Positions 1-7,713 are shown, counted from the first letter of the stretch. The stretch: 11,634 nucleotides of DNA from an uncultured Clostridia bacterium (GCA_934631985.1 CAKTYE010000077.1:1-11634), one strand, 5' to 3'. Numbers and translations are program-made. Notes: generated from the letters alone by a model not told the origin.

Positions 1-7
1 GGCATGT

Positions 8-35
8 AAAAGGCGGCGCGAAACCTCGCGCCGCC
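8..35 (-). terminator. Intrinsic terminator of the five-gene minus-strand operon
   Basis: Read on the minus strand, GGCGGCGCGA (35-26) pairs perfectly over 10 bp with TCGCGCCGCC (21-12) around a 4-base GGTT loop, followed at once by TTTT (11-8). It begins 6 bases past the stop codon of the last secreted-protein gene. A GC-rich stem with a T tract is the standard Rho-independent form, so it very likely ends the whole unit. Confidence 0.9.
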
Positions 36-40
36 GCCGA

Positions 41-1426
41 TTACTCGTCGATAAACCGCAGCATCATGTCGATGGTATCGGAAGGCAGGCTCTTGAACAG
101 CAGGATCATCACATCCGTGCCTCCCTGCTCCAACGCTTCTTCAAGGCTTGCATTTCCTTCCATGTCCTCTATATTGATCTCCGTCAGCTTGCTGTAATCC
201 GGGCGTTCGCTGCCGGCAGCATTCTGCCCCGTCAGCCCGAAGCTGTAGAAGGGCGTACCATCCGCCAGCGTCACCTGCTCCGTCCAGGTCAGGCCGTCCG
301 CCTGATCGTGGAACGCACCCGTGTTGCACAGCGCAAGCTGAAGCTCGTCCACTTGGAGGCGCATCGTTCCCGCAGAGTCCACAAGGTAAGCGTCATCCGT
401 AGTCGTAACGGTCGTTGTCTGTTCCAGCAGAAGCTCTGCCTCCGGCTTTTCCGCCGCCTGCGCATAGGTCTCGCCCGGCGCAGCGTCCAGCACATGGAAG
501 CGAAGCAGCAGCGTATCCTCCCCGTCCAGCGTCAGGGTGAACCGCACCAGTACATTGTCCGTGTCATTCAGCGGACGATTCACCAGCACATCGACCTTGT
601 TCTCCTCCAGGCAGAGTTCCCCTTGTTCAAGCGTTTCTGTACCGCTGCCGTCTAGCACGTCCACCTTGATGCCAATCAACTCATCCTGCTGTTCATAAAG
701 CTTCACGCGATACAGCAGGCGATCCTCCACCGCGAAGGCATGATTCTCCGCCAGCAGTGCATGGAAGCCCGTCTCATAAGCGCCCTCGCCCAGCCATGCA
801 TCCACAACCTCCGCGAAGTCAGGCTGCTCGTCCAGCGTCAGCATCCAGGATTCTGCCAGCAGCGCAAGGTCAGCGTTGGTAAATTCGCAGATATACATGC
901 TGTCCGCCATGGGGATAAGCTCGGCAGGCTCCACCGCCTGCGCTATATCAATCACAAAAGGATAGCTGTAGATGTCCTCCACAAGATCGTTCAGCAGCTT
1001 TTCGAAGTCCACCTGCCCCAGCAGCTCCAGCACGTCCTCGCCGTCCTCCACGTCCAGGGTCAGCACGGTGCCGGGCAGCAAATTGCTGGTGTAGTAGACC
1101 TCATCCTTCTGCTGCTCCATCGCAATGTAGAAGACCTCCTGGTCGGACAGCTTCACCGACAGGCGCATAAAGTCACCGCTTTCCGCAAGCTCCACGCTTA
1201 CGGAAGCCGCATCGAAAATCGTGCTGATCGCCGAAAGCAGCTGCATGTCATCCTCTGTAAGCGCCTCGCCGCCCAATGCTTCCAGCACTGCCCGCAGCCC
1301 CTCGGCACTCACCGTCCCCGTGCCGGTCAGCAGTACGCTGTCTTCCGCCTGCGCCAAATGCCATGGCGCCATGACCATCAGCAGGCACAGACACAGGGCC
1401 AGCCCCTTTTTCCACAGCTGTTTCAT
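41..1426 (-). CDS. Secreted protein of unknown family, paralog 1 (last gene of operon)
   Basis: 461-residue protein I do not recognise. Residues 1-27 form a signal peptide (MKQLWKKG, a hydrophobic core, then a signal peptidase I site AQA|ED at 27/28); no lipobox or later membrane segment is visible, so it is probably released or wall-associated. The mature chain is acidic. It alternates helices (41-70, 140-235) with a beta-rich part (236-400) of short strands such as VLVRFTLTL and LLLRFHVLD, and ends in a helical tail (426-461). It has a Thr run at 337-343 and three cysteines after the signal (180, 272, 367). The motif YYTSNLLPGTVLTL (111-124) aligns in position and kind with LLNASFVPGQTLTA and WVLSSDLAG in the two upstream genes, and LTWTEQVT (379-386) resembles LTWTRVVT in the 472-residue neighbour. 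The ATG is preceded by GGGGAGG at 6-base spacing, 28 bases after the previous gene. Function unknown; a cell-envelope or substrate-binding role is only a guess. Confidence 0.85.
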   Translation of the reverse strand: MKQLWKKGLALCLCLLMVMAPWHLAQAEDSVLLTGTGTVSAEGLRAVLEALGGEALTEDDMQLLSAISTIFDAASVSVELAESGDFMRLSVKLSDQEVFYIAMEQQKDEVYYTSNLLPGTVLTLDVEDGEDVLELLGQVDFEKLLNDLVEDIYSYPFVIDIAQAVEPAELIPMADSMYICEFTNADLALLAESWMLTLDEQPDFAEVVDAWLGEGAYETGFHALLAENHAFAVEDRLLYRVKLYEQQDELIGIKVDVLDGSGTETLEQGELCLEENKVDVLVNRPLNDTDNVLVRFTLTLDGEDTLLLRFHVLDAAPGETYAQAAEKPEAELLLEQTTTVTTTDDAYLVDSAGTMRLQVDELQLALCNTGAFHDQADGLTWTEQVTLADGTPFYSFGLTGQNAAGSERPDYSKLTEINIEDMEGNASLEEALEQGGTDVMILLFKSLPSDTIDMMLRFIDE

Positions 1427-1454
1427 CCTCTACCTCCCCAGGCGCAAGGCCGTC

Positions 1455-2933
1455 TCAGTTGTTCATGTCCGTAGGCGTTGTCGTCACCATCGTCAGGGTA
1501 TCTGTGTTCAGATCGGTCGCCGTGGCGGTATCCTGCTCCGCTGCCAGCTCATTCACCAGCGTTGTCGCGCCCGCAGCATAGCCCGCCAGCACCGCCGCCT
1601 TGTCCTCAGCACTCAGGCTTGCCCAATCCTTCGCACCAGCGTCGTCAAAGGCTTGCAGCACCCACGCCGAGGCTGTTTTGAGGGTTCCACTCAGGGTTAG
1701 GCTCTTATCCCCCTGCGTCCAGGTCGCATCCACTGCCAGCGTTGTGGGGTTGAAATTGGCGCTCTTGGAATGCAGATGGATCAGCGCCGTGATGGTCATC
1801 GGCTCCTGCCCCTCGGGTGTGAGGTTCAGGGTGAAGTTCTTGTATTCATGCTGACGGCCATCGTCATCCACGCTTTCGCGGTTAGCCTGCACCAGCGTGA
1901 ACTCCGTCTTGAAGCCGTCCGTGTCGTCGCTCGTCTGACGCTCTACCATGCCGCTCAGCCGCAGGCCGGTGTCGCTCTGCGTCATTTCCCGCAGCTCAAG
2001 CACCAGCGTGTCGTTGTCCCCCGCCACCGAGCAGGTCAGCGTATCACCCGTCTGATACAGCATCAGCGTGTCATAGCCCGTCTGCTCTGCCGCCAGCGGC
2101 AACAGCACCTTGGTGTACAGCGTATCGCCCGTCAGGGAAATCTTGCGTTCCAGCGTCGCGTCGCCGCCCAGATCAAGTCCTGCAATGCGCTGGTCGTAAT
2201 AATCCGCCCAGTCCGCGTTCAGGTAGGCCTGCTGCTGTTCCTCGCTCATCACGCCGCTGAGCAGCCCCCGCAGGCTGTCGTCCCCCAGCATGGAGCGCAC
2301 CAGCGCCGCCGCCTCGGCCTTCAGCGCCGCCACGGGAATCTCATACGTCACCAGCATACATGTCTCCTGCCCCGGCTCACGCTGCACCTCCGGCGCGGAG
2401 GCATAGTCCGCCAGCCACAGCTCCAGCGCCTGCTCATACTTGGCAAGCACCGGCTCCCACTGGCTGGTGCGCTCATCCTTGCTCAATTGCAGCATTTCCA
2501 GCGCCACGGAATACCAGCTGGGATTCGCCCCGGCCTCCTGCGCCGTCAGCTGCTGCAAAAGTCCCTGCGCGGCGGTCAGGCGCACCTTCTCTGTTCCCGC
2601 CAGGTCGCTGGACAGCACCCAGGACGTGTTGTCAGAAAACAGCCGCGTCAGGCCCTGCTGCGCTTCTCCGCGCTGGAAATACACCTGATACTGCTTCCCC
2701 TCGTCCGACTGGATGCCGCGAAATTCCAGGGTGGTATCCCGGAACAGCGCATTCACCAGCCTGGCCCAGTCTGTGTCGCCCGTGGCGGACAGACTCAGGC
2801 TGCCCTTCAGGCCGTTGCCTGTCATTTGCAGCTGCATTTTTTCCCATAGTCCGTCATACTTGGCCGCAAAGGCGCTTGTGCAGCCCAGGGCAAGCACCAG
2901 CGCCAGCAGCAGGCAGATGATCCGCTTTTTCAC
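1455..2933 (-). CDS. Secreted protein of unknown family, paralog 2
   Basis: 492-residue exported protein of unknown function. It starts at GTG (2933), supported by AAGGAGG (2947-2941) exactly 7 bases upstream. The signal peptide is MKKRIICLLLALVLALGCTS and offers two readings: signal peptidase I cleavage at AFA|AKY (23/24), or a weak lipobox ALGC with Cys18, which would make it a lipoprotein. The first is more usual, since -3 in a lipobox is generally Leu. The mature chain has a strand-rich N-terminal part (33-120) with SLSLSATGD, a helical middle (about 120-250), a beta-rich part (about 250-415) with FTLNLTPEG and KSLTLSGTLK, a helix (about 425-465), and a tail of about 25 residues dominated by Thr, Asp and Asn (DTATATDLNTDTLTMVTTTP). 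WVLSSDLAG (105-113) matches the motif of both neighbouring paralogs. It lies 25 bases after the upstream gene, in the same transcription unit. Confidence 0.83.
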   Translation of the reverse strand: MKKRIICLLLALVLALGCTSAFAAKYDGLWEKMQLQMTGNGLKGSLSLSATGDTDWARLVNALFRDTTLEFRGIQSDEGKQYQVYFQRGEAQQGLTRLFSDNTSWVLSSDLAGTEKVRLTAAQGLLQQLTAQEAGANPSWYSVALEMLQLSKDERTSQWEPVLAKYEQALELWLADYASAPEVQREPGQETCMLVTYEIPVAALKAEAAALVRSMLGDDSLRGLLSGVMSEEQQQAYLNADWADYYDQRIAGLDLGGDATLERKISLTGDTLYTKVLLPLAAEQTGYDTLMLYQTGDTLTCSVAGDNDTLVLELREMTQSDTGLRLSGMVERQTSDDTDGFKTEFTLVQANRESVDDDGRQHEYKNFTLNLTPEGQEPMTITALIHLHSKSANFNPTTLAVDATWTQGDKSLTLSGTLKTASAWVLQAFDDAGAKDWASLSAEDKAAVLAGYAAGATTLVNELAAEQDTATATDLNTDTLTMVTTTPTDMNN

Positions 2934-2958
2934 AGGATTCCCTCCTTGATCGTCTTGT

Positions 2959-4377
2959 TTACGCGCCGCCCAGAGCCGCCAGAATGTGCTGCCACGCTTC
3001 CTCGGTCAGGCCCTCGCGGATGAAGGCCAGATCGTCCTCCGGCAGGGTAAGCATCGCCTTCAGCACCTCAGAGGCCATGTTCTCCGCCGCCTGATTCTTC
3101 AGCGCGGTCAGGTCGTCGGCGCTCAGGGTGGTCAGGTCGGTCTGCGCGCTGCGCGTCTCCCAGTTGAAGCCTGTCCCCGCCTCCAGCGTCAGCGTCACCT
3201 TCGCGTCCTGCACTGTGCGCTTGTTTTCCTTGTGGGTGAACTGCACCGTGCCGTTTGCAGCGGGCGCGTCCTCTGCAAGGGCCAGCGTCAGGTCAGGCTT
3301 GGCAAGCCACGTTTCCGTGTCGCCGTCGTTATCTGTGCGCTTGATCCACGCATCGCCCGTCAGGGCGCTGTCCTTCTGCCCAAACTTGTTGGACAGGTCA
3401 GCCTTTCCCTCCAGGATGGTTTTCACCTTGCTGCGCACCGTAGTGTAGGTGAACGAGGCTTCCAGCGTCCGCTTCGCCTTGGTCGCCGTAACGACCCGCG
3501 TCCACGTCAGGCTGTCCTTGTCGCTGCCCGACACCGCCGGGGACTTCAGCGTCAGCGTATCCCGTGCCGTTTCGCCGTCGTCCTTCATGTTCCATTCCAG
3601 CGTCACCTTGCGCTGGGTGTTTTCGCCCACGCCCAGCTGTCCCTCATAGGTGAAGCGCAGCACCTCGCCGTTCTTATCCGTGAAAACGGTCAGCACCTGC
3701 TTCTTGCTAAAGGTAAGGGACTGCAAAAATGCCTTGACGCGCTCCTCCTGCGCCGCGCCTGCAAGCGCCTCGCCCAGCTTAGACGCATCATCCTTGCCGA
3801 TGGTATACGTTGCCCGCGTCGTTGCCGTGCCGACCTTGCTGATCTTCTTGGAGACGGTCTTTTCCGTCCGATAATCCGCCAGCAGCGTGGGCAGCTCCCC
3901 GATCAGGCGCTTCGCCTCCTGCACCAGCGCCGTCTCCGTGCCGTTAAAGCCCGGCACACCGAAGGCTGCGCCCTCGCCCAGCAGCAGCGTTGTCGGATCG
4001 CTCCCCGCCGCGGTCAGCGTCTGTCCCGGCACAAAGGAGGCATTCAGCAGCGTTCCCTCGTCCGTGTCGCGGCTGATAAGCGCCGCGACCTCCGCATCCC
4101 CCAGCAGCAGGGCCGTTTTACCCCACGTCTCGCCGGAAAGGTTCATGCTTTCCGCCTGCACCGCCATGTGGCTGATGAGACGGTTCAGCGCCGCCAGGGT
4201 ATCCTCATCAAAGGGCATCCACGCCGACAGTTCTGCCGAAGCCGTCACCCGCACCGGGGACACGCTTTCCGCCATGCCCCAGGCATCCCACTGCGGCACA
4301 AGCGCCGTTTCGCCCAGCGCCGCGCAGGGCAACAGCATCATCAAGCACAGACATACCGCTAACCATCGTTTCATCAT
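2959..4377 (-). CDS. Secreted protein of unknown family, paralog 3
   Basis: 472-residue exported protein, family not recognised. The signal peptide is MMKRWLAVCLCLMMLLPC with a likely signal peptidase I site ALG|ET (22/23). Cys18 follows Pro, so a lipoprotein is unlikely. The mature part runs as a strand (VRVTASAELSAW), a helix (57-75), strands, the shared motif LLNASFVPGQTLTA (110-123), a helical region, then a long Lys/Thr-rich beta stretch (about 195-400) with alternating polar and apolar residues such as KVTLTLEAGTGFNW, and a helical C-terminus (about 410-472). Two ATGs stand in tandem (4377 and 4374). The first is given because the only ribosome-binding-like sequence, AAGGGAG, already lies 11 bases from it. 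It follows the dihydrouridine synthase gene after 35 bases. An envelope protein with an open beta-sheet fold is possible but unproven. Confidence 0.83.
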   Translation of the reverse strand: MMKRWLAVCLCLMMLLPCAALGETALVPQWDAWGMAESVSPVRVTASAELSAWMPFDEDTLAALNRLISHMAVQAESMNLSGETWGKTALLLGDAEVAALISRDTDEGTLLNASFVPGQTLTAAGSDPTTLLLGEGAAFGVPGFNGTETALVQEAKRLIGELPTLLADYRTEKTVSKKISKVGTATTRATYTIGKDDASKLGEALAGAAQEERVKAFLQSLTFSKKQVLTVFTDKNGEVLRFTYEGQLGVGENTQRKVTLEWNMKDDGETARDTLTLKSPAVSGSDKDSLTWTRVVTATKAKRTLEASFTYTTVRSKVKTILEGKADLSNKFGQKDSALTGDAWIKRTDNDGDTETWLAKPDLTLALAEDAPAANGTVQFTHKENKRTVQDAKVTLTLEAGTGFNWETRSAQTDLTTLSADDLTALKNQAAENMASEVLKAMLTLPEDDLAFIREGLTEEAWQHILAALGGA

Positions 4378-4412
4378 GTGATCGTCATCTCCCTTGATCC
4401 AACGGAACCAGC

Positions 4413-5381
4413 CTACGCATTTCCTGCCGCGTCTGAAAATTCCTCTGCAAAACGGTACAGCGCTTCGCGGACCTCCTGCGCCGTGGGCAGGGTATTGATG
4501 CTGCCCCGCAGCTGCGCCGCCCCGCGCAGGCCGTGAAAATACCAGCCGATATGCTTGCGCATTTCCCGCACCGCCACGCGCTCGGGCTTCCAGCTCATCA
4601 GCCGTTCAATGTGCAGAAGCGCCATGTCCACCCGCTGCTGTACGCTGGGTTCTTCCCACGCTTCGCCGCGCAGCTCGGCCTTGATCTGCCCGAAAAGCCA
4701 CGGATTGCCCATGGCCCCCCGTCCGATCAGCACCCCGTCGCAGCCGGTCTCCTCCAGCATGCGCTTCGCATCGCCGGGGGTAAAAATGTCGCCGTTGCCA
4801 AACACCGGGATATGCACCCGCCGCTTGACCCGGGCAATGGCAGCCCAGTCAGCCTTGCCGCTGTACTGCTGCTGGCGGGTGCGTCCGTGTACGGCGATCT
4901 CCTTCACGCCAAGCTCCTCCGCCATCACCGCCAGCTCGTCCACGTTGATGCACGTCTCGTCCCAGCCCAGGCGGAATTTCACCGACACGGGCAGGTCTGT
5001 CGCCGCCACCACCGCGCGGATGATGGCTTCCGCCTTTTTCGGGTCGCGCATCAGACCGCTGCCCTCGCCGGAGCAGGCCACCTTATGTGCAGGGCAGCCC
5101 ATATTGATGTCCACCCCATCATAGCGTCCCAGCATGGAAAGCCGGGCCGCAGCCTGTGCCATCAATTCCGGCTCCTTGCCGAAGATCTGCACAAACAGCT
5201 TGCCCTCCCCGGGCGCTTTTTCCAACAGCTGATTGGTTTGTACATGATTCTTCGGCGCGTAGACATAGCCCAGGGCGCTGATCATCTCCGTGGTCGCCGC
5301 ATCGCAACCCTGCTCAAAACAGAGCAGGCGGAAGGGCCAGTCGGTGATACCCGCCATGGGCGCAAGTCTGATCTCGCTCAT
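4413..5381 (-). CDS. dusB: tRNA-dihydrouridine synthase (DusB type)
   Basis: 322-residue flavoenzyme that reduces specific uridines in the tRNA D-loop to dihydrouridine, using FMN and NAD(P)H in the cytoplasm. The TIM-barrel motifs appear in order: LAPMAGITDWPFR (6-18, FMN site), DINMGCPAHK (91-100) with the expected catalytic Cys96, VSVKFRLGW (132-140), HGRTRQQQYSGKADW (165-179), GNGDIF (195-200) and GVLIGRGAMGNPW (216-228, phosphate binding). The C-terminal helical RNA-binding domain (about 240-322) is present, so the protein is full length. The ATG overlaps the stop of the upstream gene (ATGA, 4 bases), pointing to translational coupling; AAGGGG about 9 bases upstream can also serve as a ribosome binding site. 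The match is to the DusB/NifR3 group; which uridine it modifies cannot be read from sequence. A housekeeping tRNA enzyme among secreted-protein genes is unusual company. Confidence 0.95.
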   Translation of the reverse strand: MSEIRLAPMAGITDWPFRLLCFEQGCDAATTEMISALGYVYAPKNHVQTNQLLEKAPGEGKLFVQIFGKEPELMAQAAARLSMLGRYDGVDINMGCPAHKVACSGEGSGLMRDPKKAEAIIRAVVAATDLPVSVKFRLGWDETCINVDELAVMAEELGVKEIAVHGRTRQQQYSGKADWAAIARVKRRVHIPVFGNGDIFTPGDAKRMLEETGCDGVLIGRGAMGNPWLFGQIKAELRGEAWEEPSVQQRVDMALLHIERLMSWKPERVAVREMRKHIGWYFHGLRGAAQLRGSINTLPTAQEVREALYRFAEEFSDAAGNA

Positions 5382-7075
5382 GCCCGCTTCCCCTTGGGGA
5401 ACGCCGCCACCCGGCAGGGTGTTTCGGCAAAGGGCGCAAGCGCCGCCTCATAGCCTTCGCCCGTGGTCTTGGGCGCAATGGGCGGATCCGCGGGCGTATG
5501 CACGCGGGTGTTCCACTCCGCGACCTGCACCAGCTCCGCCGTGCTGTCTTCCTTGACGCCCGTAAGCGCCACGCGCCAGTTATCCTCGGACACAGGCAGC
5601 GCCAGCAGCGTATCGCCGTTCAGCACGCTTTCAGACTGATGATAGCCCTCCTCCGTGCGGATCGTCCGCGGGAAAAGCAGTGTGATGTGGTCGCCATCAC
5701 GCAGCTTGTGGTGCAGGGTAAAGACCTTGCCGGTCTCCGGCGCATCGCCGCCCTCGTCGTTCACCTCCACGCAGGCGTCCTTCGCCCACGCAGGAATGTA
5801 CAGCTTTACCGCCACGTCCGCTGCGTCCTCCATTTCGAGGGTCAGCACGGTCTTTTCGCCCGCCGCGGTCGCATGCAACTTCGCCTTTTCGCCCTTCAGC
5901 CGAAGCTTATAGGTACCCGGCAGGGGCATCGCCACGCAGAAGCCATCCTCGCTGACCGTCACCGCAGACTGTGCTGCCGCCGCAAAGCCGTTCAGCAGTG
6001 CGCCCAGGCTCTCGCGGGTCACCTGCTCCGGCTCGCCTGGGGCAAAGCAGTCCCGTGTGCCGCAGTTGACGCTCAGGCTGTTCATCCGCAGGAAGGGCAG
6101 CAGCTTGCCCTCGGGCAGAAAGGCAGGCACCGCATTGATCATCAGCCGCGCCATCGCCGCAGCAGCTTCGGGCTTGCCGGTGATCTGCCAGTTTTTCGCC
6201 ATGGCCCGCAGCGTCTCACCCGCCGCCCATGCGGACACCGCCGCCGAGGGGCTGCCGCCCGCCAGATGCAGATCACTGGTAAACGCGCCGCAGGCCGTGC
6301 CGTGATACCGCATAACCTTTTCATAGCCCGTCACACCCGCGTCCATGTCCCGGGCGCTGCCGGAAAACAGGCCGTTCAGCGCCGCCAGACGCATGCCCTG
6401 CGCCACCGCAGGGCCAAAGGTCGCGTAATACTGCCGGGTATAGAAGCCGCTGGGGTCATTGCCCTCGGCGCTGCGGCCCTGTGCCAGCTCCTCCGCATCC
6501 ATCCCCTTGCCCGTGGGGCGGGACATTGCAAAGGTGGTCAGCAGGCCGCTCCAGTCCATGGCCGACTGCCGCGTCAACTCCATCAGGCTGGTCAGGGCCT
6601 TCTTGCCCGTCACGTTGTACAGGAACACCAGCAGCTCCATCAGGTCGGCTGCCTGGGCCATGACGCTGCCATCCAAGCGCACGTCATCCCAGTGCTTGCG
6701 CAGGAAAGCGCAGTAGCGCATCATCTGCTCCAGCAGGGGCTTCTCGCCCGTGTGTGCATAGAGCCGTGCGGCTGCCAGCAGCAGCTTCACGTTGTCGCTT
6801 GTCGATCCCGGCAGGCTGCCATTCTCCGCCTGTGCGGACAGCTGCACCCGCACCCACTTTTCGGTTTTTTCCGCCAGTTCTTCATGATGCTGCAAATAAG
6901 CGCAGGCAAGCGCGCCCGCTGCCAGCTCCGCCGACATGGGGGCGCACGCTGCCAGCGCACAAAGACGATTCAGTGTTTCCGCCGCCGCGCCCTCCAGGCG
7001 AACATGTTCCGGGGAAAGGGGCGCAAAGGGCTGCCTGGTCAGGGGCGCGCGGGAAAACATGGGCTTCAACGGCAT
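5378..7075 (-). CDS. GH127/DUF1680-like protein, catalytic residues apparently lost
   Basis: 565 residues, no signal peptide, so cytoplasmic. The architecture is that of GH127 (beta-L-arabinofuranosidase and relatives): a helical alpha/alpha-barrel region (about 30-370), then beta-sandwiches with the hallmark VKLYIPAWAKDACVEVN (423-439) and LRDGDHITLLFPR (458-470). YHGTACGAFTSDLHLAGGSP (257-276) corresponds to the YHG...F..DEHL.GR.P block of one DUF1680 subgroup. In that subgroup, from my recollection of the family, the next residues are G-T-E-L-C with the active-site Glu, followed later by an adjacent Cys pair that binds zinc. Here the first reads AAVSAW (278-283) and the second region reads VNCGTRDCF (336-344), with no adjacent Cys pair. 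It may therefore be inactive or use other chemistry. The start is ATG at 7075, preceded by GGGAGG at 7-base spacing; an in-frame ATG at 7117 lies at the predicted transcription start and is rejected. First gene of the operon. Confidence 0.72.
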   Translation of the reverse strand: MPLKPMFSRAPLTRQPFAPLSPEHVRLEGAAAETLNRLCALAACAPMSAELAAGALACAYLQHHEELAEKTEKWVRVQLSAQAENGSLPGSTSDNVKLLLAAARLYAHTGEKPLLEQMMRYCAFLRKHWDDVRLDGSVMAQAADLMELLVFLYNVTGKKALTSLMELTRQSAMDWSGLLTTFAMSRPTGKGMDAEELAQGRSAEGNDPSGFYTRQYYATFGPAVAQGMRLAALNGLFSGSARDMDAGVTGYEKVMRYHGTACGAFTSDLHLAGGSPSAAVSAWAAGETLRAMAKNWQITGKPEAAAAMARLMINAVPAFLPEGKLLPFLRMNSLSVNCGTRDCFAPGEPEQVTRESLGALLNGFAAAAQSAVTVSEDGFCVAMPLPGTYKLRLKGEKAKLHATAAGEKTVLTLEMEDAADVAVKLYIPAWAKDACVEVNDEGGDAPETGKVFTLHHKLRDGDHITLLFPRTIRTEEGYHQSESVLNGDTLLALPVSEDNWRVALTGVKEDSTAELVQVAEWNTRVHTPADPPIAPKTTGEGYEAALAPFAETPCRVAAFPKGKRA

Positions 7076-7080
7076 GATGG

Positions 7081-7088
7081 TTCCTCCC
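7081..7088 (-). promoter_or_regulatory. Ribosome binding site that sets the GH127-like start
   Basis: On the minus strand this reads GGGAGGAA. Its GGGAGG core lies 7 bases before the ATG at 7075, the usual distance. This favours 7075 over the in-frame ATG 14 codons upstream at 7117, which has no such sequence before it. Confidence 0.8.
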
Positions 7089-7122
7089 GATTCTCTCAAA
7101 TAAGCATGATTGTCCAATTGTT

Positions 7123-7151
7123 ATTATAGACGTTTTCCCGCTTCTGTTCAA
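7123..7151 (-). promoter_or_regulatory. Sigma-A-type promoter of the five-gene minus-strand operon
   Basis: On the minus strand, TTGAAC (7151-7146) and a perfect TATAAT (7128-7123) are separated by exactly 17 bases. Transcription should start near 7116, giving a leader of about 40 bases before the GH127-like start codon. No other start-like sequence occurs within the following five packed genes, so this promoter probably drives them all. No clear operator overlaps it. Confidence 0.85.
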
Positions 7152-7175
7152 GTGCCGGGACGCATAAACCTTGCC

Positions 7176-7200
7176 TTTCGGGGCATACTTTCCCCTGAAA
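7176..7200. repeat. Imperfect inverted repeat before the DMT gene
   Basis: TTTCGGGG (7176-7183) and CCCC-T-GAAA (7192-7200) pair apart from one bulged T, around an 8-base loop. The element ends at the ribosome binding site AGGAG (7201-7205) of the small transporter. It could be a leader hairpin affecting translation, an operator or chance; I cannot separate these. No convincing plus-strand sigma-A promoter is visible in 7076-7216. Confidence 0.4.
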
Positions 7201-7216
7201 AGGAGCGTGAAGGGCA

Positions 7217-7651
7217 TTGGCAGGCTTTCTGTTCTCGCTGCTGGCAGGCGCAGCCATGAGCATTCAGGGCGTGATGAACACCCGCCTTGGGGAAAAGATC
7301 GGCGTATGGGAGACGAATGTGTTTGTGCAGGGCGTGGGCTGCGCACTGGCGCTGATCGTCATGTGGATCTTTGGCAAGGGTTCGCTGGCCCGCCTGCCAC
7401 AGGCCCCGTGGTATGCCTGGCTGGGCGGTGTGCTTGCCCCGGTCATCACCGTGACGGTGATGTTGGGCATGGGCATGCTCTCCCCCACGCTGGCGGTGTC
7501 CACCATTCTGATCGCACAGCTGGGCGTTGCCGCCCTCATCGACAGCCTCGGCTGGATGGATACCGAACGCATTCCCTTCACCTGGGAAAAAGCCGTGGGC
7601 CTTGTCCTGATGTGCGCCGGGGTGATCTTAATGAAGCTCAAAAGCAAGTAA
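7217..7651 (+). CDS. Small DMT-superfamily membrane protein (YdcZ/DUF606-like)
   Basis: 144-residue integral membrane protein with five likely transmembrane helices (about 3-19, 33-52, 66-87, 91-110, 123-140) and a Lys-rich end (KLKSK). MSIQGVMNTRLGE (14-26) fits the early signature of the YdcZ/DUF606 group, a half-size branch of the drug/metabolite transporter superfamily whose members may pair to form a transporter. The substrate is unknown. The start is TTG at 7217, with AGGAG (7201-7205) 11 bases upstream, a little far; no ATG or GTG in frame is better placed, as the next Met is residue 14, inside the first helix. It is transcribed alone, away from the GH127-like operon, and is followed by a short terminator. 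Confidence 0.82.
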   Translation: MAGFLFSLLAGAAMSIQGVMNTRLGEKIGVWETNVFVQGVGCALALIVMWIFGKGSLARLPQAPWYAWLGGVLAPVITVTVMLGMGMLSPTLAVSTILIAQLGVAALIDSLGWMDTERIPFTWEKAVGLVLMCAGVILMKLKSK

Positions 7652-7693
7652 GTCTTCCGATCCGTCTTTCAAGTACATGGAATCACACGCTTC

Positions 7694-7713
7694 GCGCCGC
7701 ACAGGCGCTTTTT
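7694..7713 (+). terminator. Short intrinsic terminator after the DMT gene
   Basis: GCGCC (7694-7698), loop GCACA, GGCGC (7704-7708), then TTTTT (7709-7713). The stem is only 5 bp but wholly G/C, and the T tract follows directly. It lies 43 bases past the transporter stop and separates that gene from spoIIAA, so the spoIIA operon needs its own promoter. Confidence 0.65.

Noticed and set aside
2880..2933. Lipoprotein signal in the middle secreted protein
   Set aside because: ALGC at residues 15-18 satisfies only the loose lipobox pattern and a good signal peptidase I site AFA|A follows; kept as an alternative, not called.
2986..4362. A 458-codon open frame antisense to the third secreted-protein gene
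   Set aside because: The minus strand has a signal peptide, coherent strand pattern and operon spacing; the plus frame is Arg/Gln-rich with no start signal.
5498..7129. A 543-codon open frame antisense to the GH127-like gene
   Set aside because: Its composition is dominated by Arg, His and Gln and it crosses the sigma-A promoter; the minus strand holds a gene with family motifs.
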